Counted from the first letter of the stretch, positions 11,262 through 22,398 are shown. The stretch is DNA of 64,000 bases from Nocardioidaceae bacterium (GCA_030447805.1 JAUJOE010000004.1:141175-205174); one strand, 5' to 3'. Made by a program: numbers and translations. Notes: generated by a model not told the origin, from the letters alone.

Positions 11262-12858
11262 TCAGCGGTAGGTGGAGAGGAGAGCGGCGATGCGGTCGAG
11301 CCGGACTCGCGCGGCGAGGGCACGTCGTTCCGGCACCTCGTCAGCCACCGCCGCGAACACCAAGGGATGACCGTCACGGGTGACCACGAGGCCGGCGAGT
11401 CCGTGCACACCGGTCAGCGTGCCGGTCTTGGCTCGCACCACGCCAAGGCCGCGTGCGGCGAGGCCGAAGCGGTAGCTCAGGCTGCCGGTGAAAGCCGGCC
11501 ACTGGCAGCGACGACACCACCGCACGCAGCTGGGGATACTCGGGATCGGCGGCCAGCTGCAGTACGTCGAGCAGCACCTGCACTGGTAGCGCGTTGCCGC
11601 GGGCGAGCCCGCTGCCGTCGCGCAAGGTGACGCGCGACAGGTCGATCCCCAGTCCCGTCAGCGTCCGTCGTACGGCTTTCACGCCTGCGGCGGCAGACCC
11701 GGGCCGGTCAGTCGCCAGCGCGACGTGCCGGAGCAGGACCTCCGCCGCCTCGTTGTCGCTCAGGGCGATCACGTGTTCGACGATCTCGTCCAGCGGTGCC
11801 GACTGTACGACGGCCAGCTGGCTCGCCGACCGCGGCGCACGGCCGTTCACGACCTCCGAAGCGACCTGCAGGCCGGCTGACCGCAACAGCGCCGCGAACC
11901 GCCACGCGGCGGTCTGCGCCGGGTCGGCCACCCGCGCATCCCCACCCGCGGCCCTGCCCTCGTCGACCCATAGTGCGCTGATCGGGCTGACAACGTCGTA
12001 CCGGATATACGTCGAGGGCCAGGCCGGGTTGACGGCGGGCCCCGAGAACACCGAGGTGTCATAGCTGAGCCGCACCCGCCGTACCCCGTCGTTCATCAGC
12101 TGCCGAGCCGTTGCCCGGGCCAGCTTGGCCAGGCTGGCCTCCTCCGGGTAGCCGGTCGACACGTGCCTGGGCGGCGCTGACCTTGTGGTCAGCAACGGGT
12201 CTCCCCCGCCGACCAGCACCAGGTCGTGCTTTGTCGCCCCGGTAACGACCGACGTCTCAAACCGGTGGCCCGGTCCGAGCACCGACAGCGCCGCCACAGT
12301 TGTCAGCAGCTTCGCCAGGGACGCCGGAGTCACGACCTGCGATCCGCCCAGCCGGGTGAGCGGTCTCGACTCGCCGAGCTCCTCCACCGCCATCGCGAAG
12401 TGGTCGGCCAGCGCGCGGCTGTCGACGACCCTCTCGAGGAGCTGGGCAAGCTCCCGCCTCGAGACCGGATCAGCCGCCCGCGCCTCGCGAAGCACTGGAC
12501 CGGGCGGTGACACCTCAGGCAGCTGCACGGCCGGCGGCGGCGGTTCCACCGGGGGCGGTTCGGCCGGCGGCGGCGGTTCAGCCGGCGGCGGTTCCACCGG
12601 CGGCGGTTCGACCGGCCGCGGTTCGACCGGCCGCGGTTCGACCGGCGGCGGTTCGACCAGCGGCGGCTGCGCCCGCTCCTTCGAAAGCGAGGGAATGACC
12701 CCGAACTCAGCCGCCACCGCCGCCACCAGCACAAGGCAGACCACGACCGTGCCCAGCCAGCGTGCCGCGGTACCACCGCGGCGTTTGCCCTTACGGCGAT
12801 CAGCCCGGCGCGCCACTGCACGCCTTGACGTGTACGTACTGACCCACCTGCGCGACAC
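11262..12858 (-). CDS. dacB: D-alanyl-D-alanine carboxypeptidase/endopeptidase, PBP4 type (one frameshift)
   Basis: This is a secreted or membrane-anchored low-molecular-weight penicillin-binding protein that trims peptidoglycan side chains. After a basic N-terminus there is one membrane segment (about residues 35-52), a Pro/Glu/Val-rich linker, then the active-site motifs SLAK, SDN and KTG (in RAKTGTL). Near 11491-11493 a run of three A on the plus strand shifts the frame; one base fewer gives SSLPVAGFTGSLSYRFGL, joining the N-terminal 450 residues to the KTG-containing tail. The GTG at 12858 is the farthest start; an inner GTG 14 codons later is possible. Confidence 0.9.
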
Positions 12859-12957
12859 TAACCGGTGAAGCCGATGTCGGCGCGCGCTGGAAACCCGCTG
12901 TCAACGAACAAGCCCCCGGCAACAAGCAAGCCGCGACAACGAGCAAGGATGTGCAGC

Positions 12958-13533
12958 GTGGAGTTCGACGTCACGATCGAGATCCCCAAGGGGCAGCGCA
13001 ACAAGTACGAGGTCGACCACGAGAGTGGACGGATCCGGCTGGACCGCACGCTCTTCACCGCCACCCAGTATCCGGCGGACTACGGCTTCATCGACGACAC
13101 CCTTGGCCTCGACGGCGACCCCCTCGACGCGCTGGTCCTGGTCTCTGAGCCGACCTTTCCCGGTTGCCTGATCAGGTCACGGGCGATTGGCATGTTCCGG
13201 ATGACCGACGAGATGGGCGGCGACGACAAAGTGCTGTGCGTGCCGGCGAACGACCCGCGGCAAGAGCACCTCCGCGACATCCACCACTTCCCCGAGTTCG
13301 ACCGGCTGGAGATCCAGCACTTCTTCGAGGTCTACAAGATTCTCGAGCCGGGCAAGTCGGTCGAGGGCGCCACCTGGGTGGGTCGAGCCGCGGCCGAGCA
13401 GGAGATCGAGGAGTCGCGGCAGCGTCATCAGGAGAGGTACGGCGAGCACGCCCGGACGCTCTTCACGCCCCCTGGCGCCTCCCCCAAGCCAGCCGCTGAG
13501 TCCTCCTCAGCCGCCACCCCCGAAACTCATTGA
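12958..13533 (+). CDS. ppa: inorganic pyrophosphatase (family I)
   Basis: This soluble enzyme hydrolyses pyrophosphate and pulls biosynthetic reactions forward. The family I metal-site signature is present as DGDPLDALV, with [15 protein letters not shown] and the DYGFIDDT segment before it. I chose the GTG at 12958 ([12 protein letters not shown]) because AAGGA lies about 10 bases upstream and it gives the normal family beginning. The Ser/Ala/Pro-rich tail makes it slightly longer (191 residues) than usual. It is divergent from dacB. Confidence 0.93.
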   Translation: MEFDVTIEIPKGQRNKYEVDHESGRIRLDRTLFTATQYPADYGFIDDTLGLDGDPLDALVLVSEPTFPGCLIRSRAIGMFRMTDEMGGDDKVLCVPANDPRQEHLRDIHHFPEFDRLEIQHFFEVYKILEPGKSVEGATWVGRAAAEQEIEESRQRHQERYGEHARTLFTPPGASPKPAAESSSAATPETH

Positions 13534-13594
13534 CCCTCCCCGGTCTCCCCCGCGACTTGTCAGCGCGACTCACGCCTGAAGTGGGGCCGTAGAG

Positions 13595-13610
13595 CCTGAC
13601 AACTCTCAGG
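13595..13610. terminator. possible terminator stem-loop between convergent genes
   Basis: CCTGA at 13595-13599 and TCAGG at 13606-13610 can pair across a 6-base loop. It lies between the 3' ends of ppa and the convergent NlpC/P60 gene. There is no T-run and the stem is short, so support is weak. Confidence 0.25.
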
Positions 13611-13620
13611 GCCGCCGGAG

Positions 13621-15613
<1,993 letters not shown>

Positions 15614-15817
15614 AGGTGGCGTCCTCTCGGTTCCCGCTGGCGGATCGAGACCGCCGTAAACGACGACGGCCGCGAACCGGTTGCCCTGCGACGTTATCTA
15701 CCTTCAGCCCCAATTGGAACATCTTTCACACAAATAACTCTGGTAACACGATAACTACATCATTGTGATTCTTTGCGGATGGGAATTGCCGTAACTGAAG
15801 AAGACCGCCGCCAGACG

Positions 15818-16591
15818 TTATTCGCTGGTGGACTGCGGCGCTCGACGCTGCCGAAACGCCGCCATCGCCTCCTGTGCGATCTCGGAGGCGAAGAGCCGGG
15901 CGGATAGCTCGACCAGCGCCTCCCCGTCAGCGGCCATCGCAGCTCGCACAGGTGCGTTGAGCAGCCGCTTGGTCTCGGCCAACCCTTGCATCGGCACGGC
16001 AACAAGTTCTCGAACCAGTTCGTCGACGGTCTCGTCCAGCTGTGGGGCAGGCACCGCCCGCGTCGCCAGACCCGAGCGGGCCGCCTCGACGCCGTCGAAG
16101 ACGGCTCCCGTCAGGTACTTGCGGGCCGCGTCTCGATCGCCTAATCGGCTGCGCGTCGTCAACGAGATGATCGCCGGCGCCAGGCCCAGCTTGGCCTCGG
16201 TGAATGCGAAGGTGGAGTTTTCGGTGACGAGCGCAACGTCGCAGGCGCCGACCAGCCCAATGCCACCGGCGCGCACCGAGCCTCGTACCACCGCCACCAC
16301 CGGGGTCGACAGCTCGACGACAGTTACCAGCAACCCCAACAGGGCCCGGGTGCCGCGGTCCATACCAACCTCGACCGCCTCGGCCAGGTCGGCGCCGGCG
16401 CAGAAAGTTGGGCCGGTGTGTGTCAAGACGACAACACGTACGTCGCTGGACGCGTCCGCAACCCGCAAGTGCTCCAGCAGCTCGGCCACCAGTCGCTCCG
16501 ACAGTGCGTTGCGGTTCGACGGCGAGTCCAAGGTGATGGTGGCGACCTGGTCGCGCACCTCGAGGTGCACGAGCTCGCTGGCGGAACTCAT
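15818..16591 (-). CDS. enoyl-CoA hydratase/isomerase family protein
   Basis: The crotonase fold is clear in 257 residues: ITLDSPSNRNALS near the start, the oxyanion-hole segment TFCAGADLAE, and the second loop SVRAGGIGLVGACDVAL. The second catalytic Glu expected in true hydratases is replaced in part by TEAKLGLAPAIISL, which resembles the TExxLGLxPA-I form in carboxylic-acid-chain hydratases. The exact CoA substrate cannot be told. It begins in a 4-base ATGA overlap with the end of the PAP2 gene, implying coupling. Confidence 0.88.
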   Translation of the reverse strand: MSSASELVHLEVRDQVATITLDSPSNRNALSERLVAELLEHLRVADASSDVRVVVLTHTGPTFCAGADLAEAVEVGMDRGTRALLGLLVTVVELSTPVVAVVRGSVRAGGIGLVGACDVALVTENSTFAFTEAKLGLAPAIISLTTRSRLGDRDAARKYLTGAVFDGVEAARSGLATRAVPAPQLDETVDELVRELVAVPMQGLAETKRLLNAPVRAAMAADGEALVELSARLFASEIAQEAMAAFRQRRAPQSTSE

Positions 16592-17682
16592 GTGGTGGCA
16601 GGGTCTCGCCGGGCTGCGTCTCCGCTAGGGGTTTCTGCCACAGCTGGAGGGAAGACGCCGATCAGTCCGTCACCGGACTGGTGCTGGTGGCGTTGCACCT
16701 TCATGGGATACCCGGTTGCCTTGGCACCGGCCCACACGGCGATGAACCCGATCGCGACCCCGGCGGCGTCGTCAAGCAGGTAGTGCCAACCGAAGTACAC
16801 CGTCGAGACCGCGGTGAGCACGAAGTAAACCCACATCGACCAGCGGACCCACTTGTTCGGGACGACGTAGTGGCAGATCAGAGCAGCCGTGAAGATGATC
16901 GAGACGTGCAGCGACGCGAACGCCGCCACGCTTTGCACCGAGTCGCAGGCGAACGGGTCGTGCCGGCACAGCTCCCGGTCTGTCGCCAGGTTGCTTTGCA
17001 GCAAGGTGACGCCGGTGGTGGGCAGGTCGGTGAACATCGACGGCTTGGCGAGGAAGGGGCCGAGCGAGGGCATCCAGTAGTAGCTCGCCGCGCCGAGGAC
17101 CCAGTTCACGCACAGCGCGGTGACGTACCAGAACCCGGTCGACACGTTCTTCGACCACACCAGGGCTGCCCCGAGACTGAGCGGCACGAAGACGAGGAAG
17201 GCGACGTAGGCGTACGACAGCAGATGTGCGCTGAGCCCGGTGCCGAGGGCCGTGTGCAACGCGTCGGCTGGGTCGTGGCCGAACATCAGTGCCTTGTCGA
17301 GCTTGAGCAGCACTCCGTCGTACAGAACGCGTTCCCGCACAAAGGGCAAGAACCCCTTAAGGTTCCGGTAGGCGACGTACACGACGTAGAAGCTGCCGAG
17401 ACCCACCGAGACCAACACCAGCCGGCTGCGCGTCCAGCGGGCTCGCGAGTACGCCTTGAACGACTCACCGAAGTTCGAGAAACCCCGGTTGGTCATCACT
17501 ACCCGTGGCACCACGTCGGCGAGATAGAACAGCAGCACGATCGCCGGCAACCTGATGTACGACGGCCCAGCCAAGCCGTCGGGGTCGCGAAGCGGAAGGT
17601 CGTAGCGGTACGACGCCACCCACGCCAAGATGCCCACCGCGACAGCCAGCCCGACGGCGAATCCGTAGGCTCGTCGGGTCAT
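16588..17682 (-). CDS. PAP2-superfamily membrane protein, Aur1/inositol-phosphotransferase-like
   Basis: This 364-residue protein has about seven membrane segments. The PAP2 phosphatase signature is spread over the C-terminal half: SLHVSIIF supplies one catalytic His and GWHYLLDDAAG the second His and the Asp. It therefore probably acts on a phosphorylated lipid or transfers a phospho-head group at the membrane. The Aur1/Ipt1-like subgroup of PAP2 is the nearest recognisable type; the substrate is not identifiable. Its stop overlaps the start of the enoyl-CoA hydratase. Confidence 0.85.
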   Translation of the reverse strand: MTRRAYGFAVGLAVAVGILAWVASYRYDLPLRDPDGLAGPSYIRLPAIVLLFYLADVVPRVVMTNRGFSNFGESFKAYSRARWTRSRLVLVSVGLGSFYVVYVAYRNLKGFLPFVRERVLYDGVLLKLDKALMFGHDPADALHTALGTGLSAHLLSYAYVAFLVFVPLSLGAALVWSKNVSTGFWYVTALCVNWVLGAASYYWMPSLGPFLAKPSMFTDLPTTGVTLLQSNLATDRELCRHDPFACDSVQSVAAFASLHVSIIFTAALICHYVVPNKWVRWSMWVYFVLTAVSTVYFGWHYLLDDAAGVAIGFIAVWAGAKATGYPMKVQRHQHQSGDGLIGVFPPAVAETPSGDAARRDPATT

Positions 17683-17859
17683 GGGTCACCTTGTCGTGCT
17701 CGACGGGGCGTCGCCGGACGGCCAGTTCCCACTCGTCGTACAACAACCGCGTCCCGCGTCGCTTGGGCTTCTCATCGTAGACCCCGGCTGGCTTCCTGCT
17801 GTTCACCTTCACCGCCCCGGTTCTCGCGCAGCCGGCCCCCGGCTAGGCTTGGACGCACA

Positions 17860-17946
17860 CGACAGGGGAGCGCCTCGGCGCTGAGAGTGCGGACGATCCG
17901 CAGACCCTCGAACCTGATCCGGTTAGCACCGGCGAAGGGAGTCGAG
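17860..17946 (+). promoter_or_regulatory. TPP (THI-box) riboswitch
   Basis: The conserved thiamin pyrophosphate aptamer blocks appear in order: ACAGGGGAGCG at the 5' side, then GCTGAGAGTGCGG, then ACCCTCGAACCTGATCCGG, then TTAGCACCGGCGAAGGGA. The distal helix pairs CCGG with CCGG around the TTAGCA loop. It lies about 50 bases before ykoE and so should repress the transporter genes when TPP is plentiful. Confidence 0.95.
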
Positions 17947-17971
17947 TCTCGAGCAGGCACCGCCTGCTTCC

Positions 17972-17990
17972 CCTCCCGATCTTTGGGAGG
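17972..17990 (+). promoter_or_regulatory. Shine-Dalgarno-sequestering hairpin of the TPP riboswitch
   Basis: CCTCCC at 17972-17977 can pair with GGGAGG at 17985-17990, and the latter is the ribosome binding site of ykoE (ATG at 17997). A second stem, GCAGGC/GCCTGC at 17953-17967, lies between it and the aptamer and may be the switching element. There is no T-run, which argues for control of translation rather than termination. Confidence 0.65.
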
Positions 17991-17996
17991 TATCTC

Positions 17997-18623
17997 ATGC
18001 CCGCTTCATCCCGCGCGCTGCCGGCGGCACCTGACCGGGAGACCGGTTCCTGGCGCACCATCGACCTGCTCACCACGGCCGTCATCGGGGTGGTGTTCGG
18101 GGTCGCGTACTGGGGCTGGAGCTCCAGCTACACGGCTGTCCCCGGCCTCAAGGCGCTCGCCGGCCCCTTCGTCGGGTTGGTCAATGGCCCGTGGCTGATC
18201 GCCGGCGTGGTGGCGGGCCTGGTAATCCGCCGGATCGGCGCTGCATTCTTTGCCGAGGTGCTCGCGGCCGTGGTCTCCACGCTGCTCGGCACCGAATGGG
18301 GCTGGACGACGGTCATCTCCGGCATTGTGCAGGGAGCGGGCGCTGAACTGGCCTTCGCGATCTTCTTGTTCCGTCGTTTCACCTGGCCGGTTGCTGTCCT
18401 GAGCGGAACGCTGGCGGCAGTTGGCGGCTTTTGTTACGAGTGGTTCACTTGGCTACCTGGCCTTGACCTCGAGTACAAGCTCGGCTACCTCGGCTCGTTC
18501 GCGCTTTCCGGGGCGGTGGTTGCTGGGTTGGGTGGCTGGGCGCTGACTGCGGCGCTTGCTCGCACTGGCGCAATCGACGCCCTGCCGGCTGGCCGGGAAG
18601 CTGCGCACGATAACGCCGTCTAG
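17997..18623 (+). CDS. ykoE: ECF transporter S component, YkoE family
   Basis: The substrate-binding membrane subunit of an energy-coupling-factor importer, 208 residues with about five to six membrane segments. The opening after a hydrophilic start (WRTIDLLTTAVIGVVFGVAYWGW) and the LVNGPWLIAGVVAGL and GTEWGW segments are typical of YkoE, which is thought to bind hydroxymethylpyrimidine or thiamin. The TPP riboswitch immediately upstream supports this substrate. GGGAGG lies 7 bases before the ATG. It is followed by the ATPase and T component. Confidence 0.93.
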   Translation: MPASSRALPAAPDRETGSWRTIDLLTTAVIGVVFGVAYWGWSSSYTAVPGLKALAGPFVGLVNGPWLIAGVVAGLVIRRIGAAFFAEVLAAVVSTLLGTEWGWTTVISGIVQGAGAELAFAIFLFRRFTWPVAVLSGTLAAVGGFCYEWFTWLPGLDLEYKLGYLGSFALSGAVVAGLGGWALTAALARTGAIDALPAGREAAHDNAV

Positions 18624-18675
18624 GCCGTGAGCGCGTTTACTTCGTGCCAAGATCCGACGGTTAGCCGGCCATAGC

Positions 18676-20262
18676 GTGTCCAGCGTCGGATCCTTTCGCG
18701 AGGGCGCGGGCGCGGGCGAGGGCGCGGGCGCGGGCGAGGGCGCGGGCGCGGGCGAGGGAGCGATCGGTGGGGCTGACGTCCGCGTCAGGGGACTGACCTG
18801 GCGACCGGTACGACGCCGAACACCCGTGTTTCGCGAGCTCGAGCTGTCGATCGCTGCCGGTGAACGGGTGCTGGTGGCGGGTCCCAGCGGGTCAGGGAAG
18901 TCGACACTGTTGCGCGCCATCGCCGGCCTGCTCCAGACCGCGGACCACGGGGACCTGTCGGGCAGCGTGCAAATCGGCGGTCGTGATGTCGCCGAAGTCC
19001 CGGGCGGCGTCGGGCTGCTGTTGCAGGACCCGCTGGCTGGCGTGGTGGCAGAGACAGTCGGCCGCGACGTCGCCTTCGGGCTGGAGAACCAGCAGGTGCC
19101 GCGTGAGCACATCTGGCCGCGCGTCGACGCTGCCCTGCGGGCGACCAGCTTCCCGTACGGCGTCGGCCATCCCACCTCGGCGCTGTCGGGCGGTGAGACG
19201 CAGCGGCTCATGCTGGCCGGGATGCTCGTGATTGACACGCCCGTGCTGCTGCTCGACGAGCCGACGTCGATGCTCGACCCGCAGGCGGCCGGCGAGGTAC
19301 GCCGGGCGCTGCAGGCCGCGGTACAGACCCGTGGGTGCACAACTGTCGTGGTCGAGCACCACTTCGAGCCGTGGATCGACTTCGCCGACCGCCTGGTCGT
19401 GCTCGGTCACGGCGGCGAGGTGCTTGCTGATGGCCCGGTCAAGCAGGTCCTGGAAAGAGAAGGCCCCGGCCTTGCCGCCCGCGGCGTCTGGGTGCCCGGG
19501 TTTGCTCCGCCGACGCTGGTGCCGATCGGCGATGAGTTGGTGCGCCCGTCCGAGCCCGGGCCAGTCGAGCTGCTCCAGGCGAGCGACATCGTGGTCACGT
19601 TGCCAGCGAGTCTGACTGACCCCAAGGCAGCGCGCCGGGTTGCCCTCGACGGCGTAGCTGCGGCGCTGCATGCCGGGCACGCCCTCGCGGTGACCGGAGC
19701 CAGCGGCGCCGGGAAGTCCACTCTGGTCTCAGTGCTGGCCGGGCTGCTGCGGCCGACCTCGGGTGAGGTGCGATCCCATCCCTCGCTGGGCACGCGCCGC
19801 GGGACCCAGCCGTGGCGGTGGCGCTCGCGCGACCTCGCCGCTCGACTGTCGTGGGTGCCGCAGACCCCAGAGCACGGCATCGTCACCTCGTCTGTCCTCG
19901 ACGAGGCGCTGGCGTCGGCGCGCGCCTGCGGCCGCGACACCGAGGTCGCCCGCAACCGAGCGTTGGGGTTGCTCGAGGCCTTCGGCCTCTCCCACGTCAC
20001 CGCCGCCAGCCCCTACCACCTGTCCGGCGGTGAGCAACGCCGGCTGATGGTCGCGGCGGCGCTCGCGCACGGCCCGTACGGCGTCTTGCTGGACGAGCCG
20101 ACAGTCGGCCAGGACAGGAGCACCTGGGCGGCGGTCCTCGGAGCCGTCAGCGCCGCTCGCACCGCCGGCTGCGGCGTGGCGGTGTCGACGCACGACAAAG
20201 CGACGGTTGCGGCAGTCGCGGACGAGACCGTGCGCCTAGAGCGCGGACGAAGAGCGGCATGA
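18676..20262 (+). CDS. ykoD: ECF transporter ATPase with two fused ABC domains, YkoD type
   Basis: Two complete ABC ATPase domains are joined in 528 residues. The first has GPSGSGKST, LSGGETQ and VLLLDEPTSMLD; the second has GASGAGKST, LSGGEQRR and VLLDEPTVGQD. It powers uptake by the YkoE/YkoC complex. The GTG start at 18676 is followed by an unusual Gly/Ala/Glu repeat (residues 9-26) made of three exact 18-base units. That stretch precedes the first ABC strand (VRVRGLTWRPV), so a later start is possible. Its TGA overlaps the ykoC ATG. Confidence 0.93.
   Translation: MSSVGSFREGAGAGEGAGAGEGAGAGEGAIGGADVRVRGLTWRPVRRRTPVFRELELSIAAGERVLVAGPSGSGKSTLLRAIAGLLQTADHGDLSGSVQIGGRDVAEVPGGVGLLLQDPLAGVVAETVGRDVAFGLENQQVPREHIWPRVDAALRATSFPYGVGHPTSALSGGETQRLMLAGMLVIDTPVLLLDEPTSMLDPQAAGEVRRALQAAVQTRGCTTVVVEHHFEPWIDFADRLVVLGHGGEVLADGPVKQVLEREGPGLAARGVWVPGFAPPTLVPIGDELVRPSEPGPVELLQASDIVVTLPASLTDPKAARRVALDGVAAALHAGHALAVTGASGAGKSTLVSVLAGLLRPTSGEVRSHPSLGTRRGTQPWRWRSRDLAARLSWVPQTPEHGIVTSSVLDEALASARACGRDTEVARNRALGLLEAFGLSHVTAASPYHLSGGEQRRLMVAAALAHGPYGVLLDEPTVGQDRSTWAAVLGAVSAARTAGCGVAVSTHDKATVAAVADETVRLERGRRAA
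18700..18753 (+). repeat. three tandem copies of an 18-base unit
   Basis: The unit GAGGGCGCGGGCGCGGGC occurs three times without mismatch and codes for Glu-Gly-Ala-Gly-Ala-Gly in the N-terminal arm of the ECF ATPase. Because 18 is a multiple of three, copy-number change would not break the frame. Confidence 0.95.
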
Positions 20263-20945
20263 ACTCTCTGACTCCACCAGGCCCGTTGTCGCTGCTGGCG
20301 GGCTGCCTGCTGCCCGTGGCTGGGGCGTTCGCGATCCGTGCTGCGGAGCCAGGGCTGGTCGGGATCGCGGCCGAGCTGGTGGCCTTCGGCTGGTTGGCCC
20401 GCGACTGGCGTCGTATCCTGCGCGGGCTGGCCTTCGGTGTCGTCGCAGCCGCCGGGATTGCGCTCACCACCTGGCTGTACGGCGGACAGGATCCGGACAC
20501 GACGGGCGCCGCCGCATTGCGCATCCTCTACCTCGTCCTCCCCAGCGCCCTGCTGGCGCCGCTGATCCGGCCCAGCAAGCTGGCCGACCACCTGGCGCAG
20601 CGGCTGCATCTGCCGGCGCGAGGGGTCGTGGCTGCCAGCGCGGCGCTGCAGCGGTTGGACCTGATCGGTGAGTCCTGGCGCCAGGTGCAGCGGGCGCGCA
20701 GGTCACGCGGGCTCGGCGCCGACGGCAGCCCGCTGCGCTGGGTCAGGGCGTCGGCGGGCTCCGCCTTCGCGCTTCTCGTCGTCGAGCTGCGGCGGTCGGG
20801 ACTGCTGGCCGTTGCGATGGACGCGAGAGGCTTCGAGGGCGCCGTTCGACGTACCTGGGCCGAAGGCGCACCCTGGGCAGCAGCTGACACGCTCGTGCTC
20901 GTGCTCGCGGTCGGGCTGGCGATGCTGCCCTGGCTCCTAAGATGA
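20259..20945 (+). CDS. ykoC: ECF transporter T component, YkoC type
   Basis: This 228-residue membrane protein couples the ATPase to the S component. It has about five membrane segments and the cytoplasmic coupling helix with Arg-rich motifs, seen as RRSRGLGADGSPLRW and later MDARGFEGAVRRT, the Ala-Arg-Gly pattern typical of CbiQ/EcfT proteins. The ATG at 20259 overlaps the ATPase stop by 4 bases. It completes the riboswitch-controlled thiamin-precursor uptake operon. Confidence 0.92.
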   Translation: MNSLTPPGPLSLLAGCLLPVAGAFAIRAAEPGLVGIAAELVAFGWLARDWRRILRGLAFGVVAAAGIALTTWLYGGQDPDTTGAAALRILYLVLPSALLAPLIRPSKLADHLAQRLHLPARGVVAASAALQRLDLIGESWRQVQRARRSRGLGADGSPLRWVRASAGSAFALLVVELRRSGLLAVAMDARGFEGAVRRTWAEGAPWAAADTLVLVLAVGLAMLPWLLR

Positions 20946-20989
20946 GGCTAGCCAGGCTCTCCCGGGCGCCGGTGGACTGAGGAGCGCAG

Positions 20990-21755
20990 ATGGGCAGGTC
21001 GCTGAGCCAGCTGCTGCCTACGGCGCTGTTTCAGGCTGTGGTGCCTGGTCTTGCTGTGCTCCCTGACCGCCTGCTCCAACGACAACGCACCGAGGCGCCC
21101 GAGCCTGGCCAAGGCCTCGGTCGGCGACTGCTACGACGACGTCTCGGCCGCGCCCGTCCACTGCAACTCCCCACACATCGCGCAGACGGTCTTCGTAAGC
21201 GAGAACCCGCCTGGGGCGATCAGGCGGTCGCGCTGCTGCCATGTCGTGAGGCGCAGGCGAAGTTCCTCGGCCAGGACTTCAACACCCGGCTTGCCGTCGA
21301 GCTGTGGGTCGCCAGCGACGCGTCGTGGTACCGGTGCGACGTACTGCTGAGGAACTCCACTCGCGCCACGCAGGGATACCAGTCGCTCACCGGATCGTTG
21401 AAAGGGGTGCTGCGGCACGGTACGTCGATCGACCTGCAGGCGTGCCTCAACGCGGCGTACGACCCGGCTGTCGACCAGACCTACGTCTCCTGCCGGGAGC
21501 CGCACGTGTCGCGTGAGCTGGCCGTCGCCCCGGCGATCGGGACCCTTGACGAGCCGTTGCCCAACGACGTCGCCCAGCGCGCGGTCAGCGCCTGCAACGC
21601 GACGGCATCGGCCGAGGGGCAGTTGCTGCCCGACCGGATCGTCACGGCGTTCTACCCCGAGACCGCCGACGCCTGGGCGAGCCGAGCGCACCGCCGACTG
21701 CTGGGTCACCGCGACCGACGGCACGCTGCCCGCGTTGACGGCGCGACAGCGCTGA
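20990..21755 (+). CDS. septum-formation-like lipoprotein (several frameshifts)
   Basis: Joined frames give a lipoprotein: a hydrophobic signal with lipobox SLTAC followed by the SVGDCYDD...VHCNSPHIAQTVF pattern of the septum-formation domain, then LGQDFNTRLAVELWVASDASWYRCDVLL, a second conserved C-x-x-x-H region (CREPHVSREL), and a tail DCWVTATDGT ending at 21755. Frame changes are needed near 21015, at the GGGG near 21219 (one G short) and near 21685. The start ATG at 20990 belongs to the signal-peptide piece only after the first correction. Function in the cell envelope is unknown. Downstream of ykoC but not obviously related to it. Confidence 0.6.
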
Positions 21756-21838
21756 CCCGACCGCATCGAGGGCCGTGTGGCCACCATCCGAGAGCGTGAG
21801 GTACGGCGCCGACATATCGTCATGGCGATCGACCTCAG

Positions 21839-21864
21839 TACAATCGCGATTACACTTCGTTGTA
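21839..21864 (+). promoter_or_regulatory. putative promoter/operator of the MazEF-type pair
   Basis: TACAAT at 21839-21844 resembles a -10 element about 20 bases before the antitoxin ATG. TACAA at 21839 and TTGTA ending at 21864 form an inverted repeat with a 16-base spacer that would suit binding by a ribbon-helix-helix antitoxin. No convincing -35 box is seen. Confidence 0.35.
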
Positions 21865-22093
21865 TGCATACGCTCACAATTCGTACTGGCCCGGAGGTTG
21901 AGCGGGCGCTGGAGGTGCTGACCCTGAGGGCCTGTCGCGCTCGGAGGCAGCCCGGACGGCGATCCTTGAGGCTGAGCGGGCACACCGCCGGGCACGGCTT
22001 CGGGCTGAGGCCGAGTCGCTGCGGGATGATCCCGAGGACGTCGCCGCCTCGCGTGAACTGGCGGCAGAGATGGATGCCATCCGTGCGTGGTGA
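21864..22093 (+). CDS. antitoxin of a MazEF-type pair, ribbon-helix-helix (one frameshift)
   Basis: From the ATG at 21864 the protein begins MHTLTIRTGPEVERALEVLT. After one extra base in CCC at 21922-21924 it continues GLSRSEAARTAILEAERA and ends EMDAIRAW at a TGA at 22091-22093. This gives about 76 residues: an N-terminal ribbon-helix-helix DNA-binding part and a charged C-terminal helix for toxin binding. It overlaps the toxin start by 11 bases, as usual for such operons. The family assignment rests mainly on the strong toxin match downstream. Confidence 0.7.
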
Positions 22094-22398
22094 CCTCTAC
22101 CGGCTCAAAGCGCCCAAAGATGTCAGGGTCACGAACAGGCCGGGGTGCGGTTCGCGGTGGTGGTGCAGTCCGATGACCTTCCGTTGTCCACGTGGGTAGT
22201 CGCGCCGACTTCTACCGGAAGGCGCGGCGCCTCTTTCCGGCCCGAGATCGAGATCGACGGCGTGCAGACCCGAGTCATGGTCGAGCAACTGACCGTGGTT
22301 GACCCCCAGGTCCGGTTGGGGAGTTCGCGGGGCGGCTGGACGCCTCGGAGCTCCGGGCCGTCGACGCAGCGCTGCTGGTTGTGCTCGGTCTGGACTGA
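22083..22398 (+). CDS. MazF/PemK-family endoribonuclease toxin (two frameshifts)
   Basis: The GTG at 22083 starts MRGDLYRLKAPKDVRG, the typical MazF opening. One more G in GGG at 22126-22128 continues it as HEQAGVRFAVVVQSDDL, then LSTWVVAPTSTGRRGASFRPEI, DGVQTRVMVEQLTVVDP. One more G in GGGG at 22318-22321 restores the tail EFAGRLDASELRAVDAALL to a TGA at 22396-22398. MazF toxins cut mRNA at short sequences and are held off by the cognate antitoxin. About 105 residues is normal. It is convergent with mmsA. Confidence 0.78.

Noticed and set aside
17690-17812. Small minus-strand frame starting VKVNSRKPAGVYDEKPKRRG just upstream of the PAP2 gene
   Set aside because: The first 40 residues look protein-like, but there is no good binding site and no stop before the frame runs into the PAP2 gene. 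It could be real with one base error; not enough support to list.
16681-18198. Plus-strand open frame of about 500 codons opposite the PAP2 gene and riboswitch
   Set aside because: Composition is that of a shadow frame, and it crosses a TPP riboswitch and an unrelated gene.
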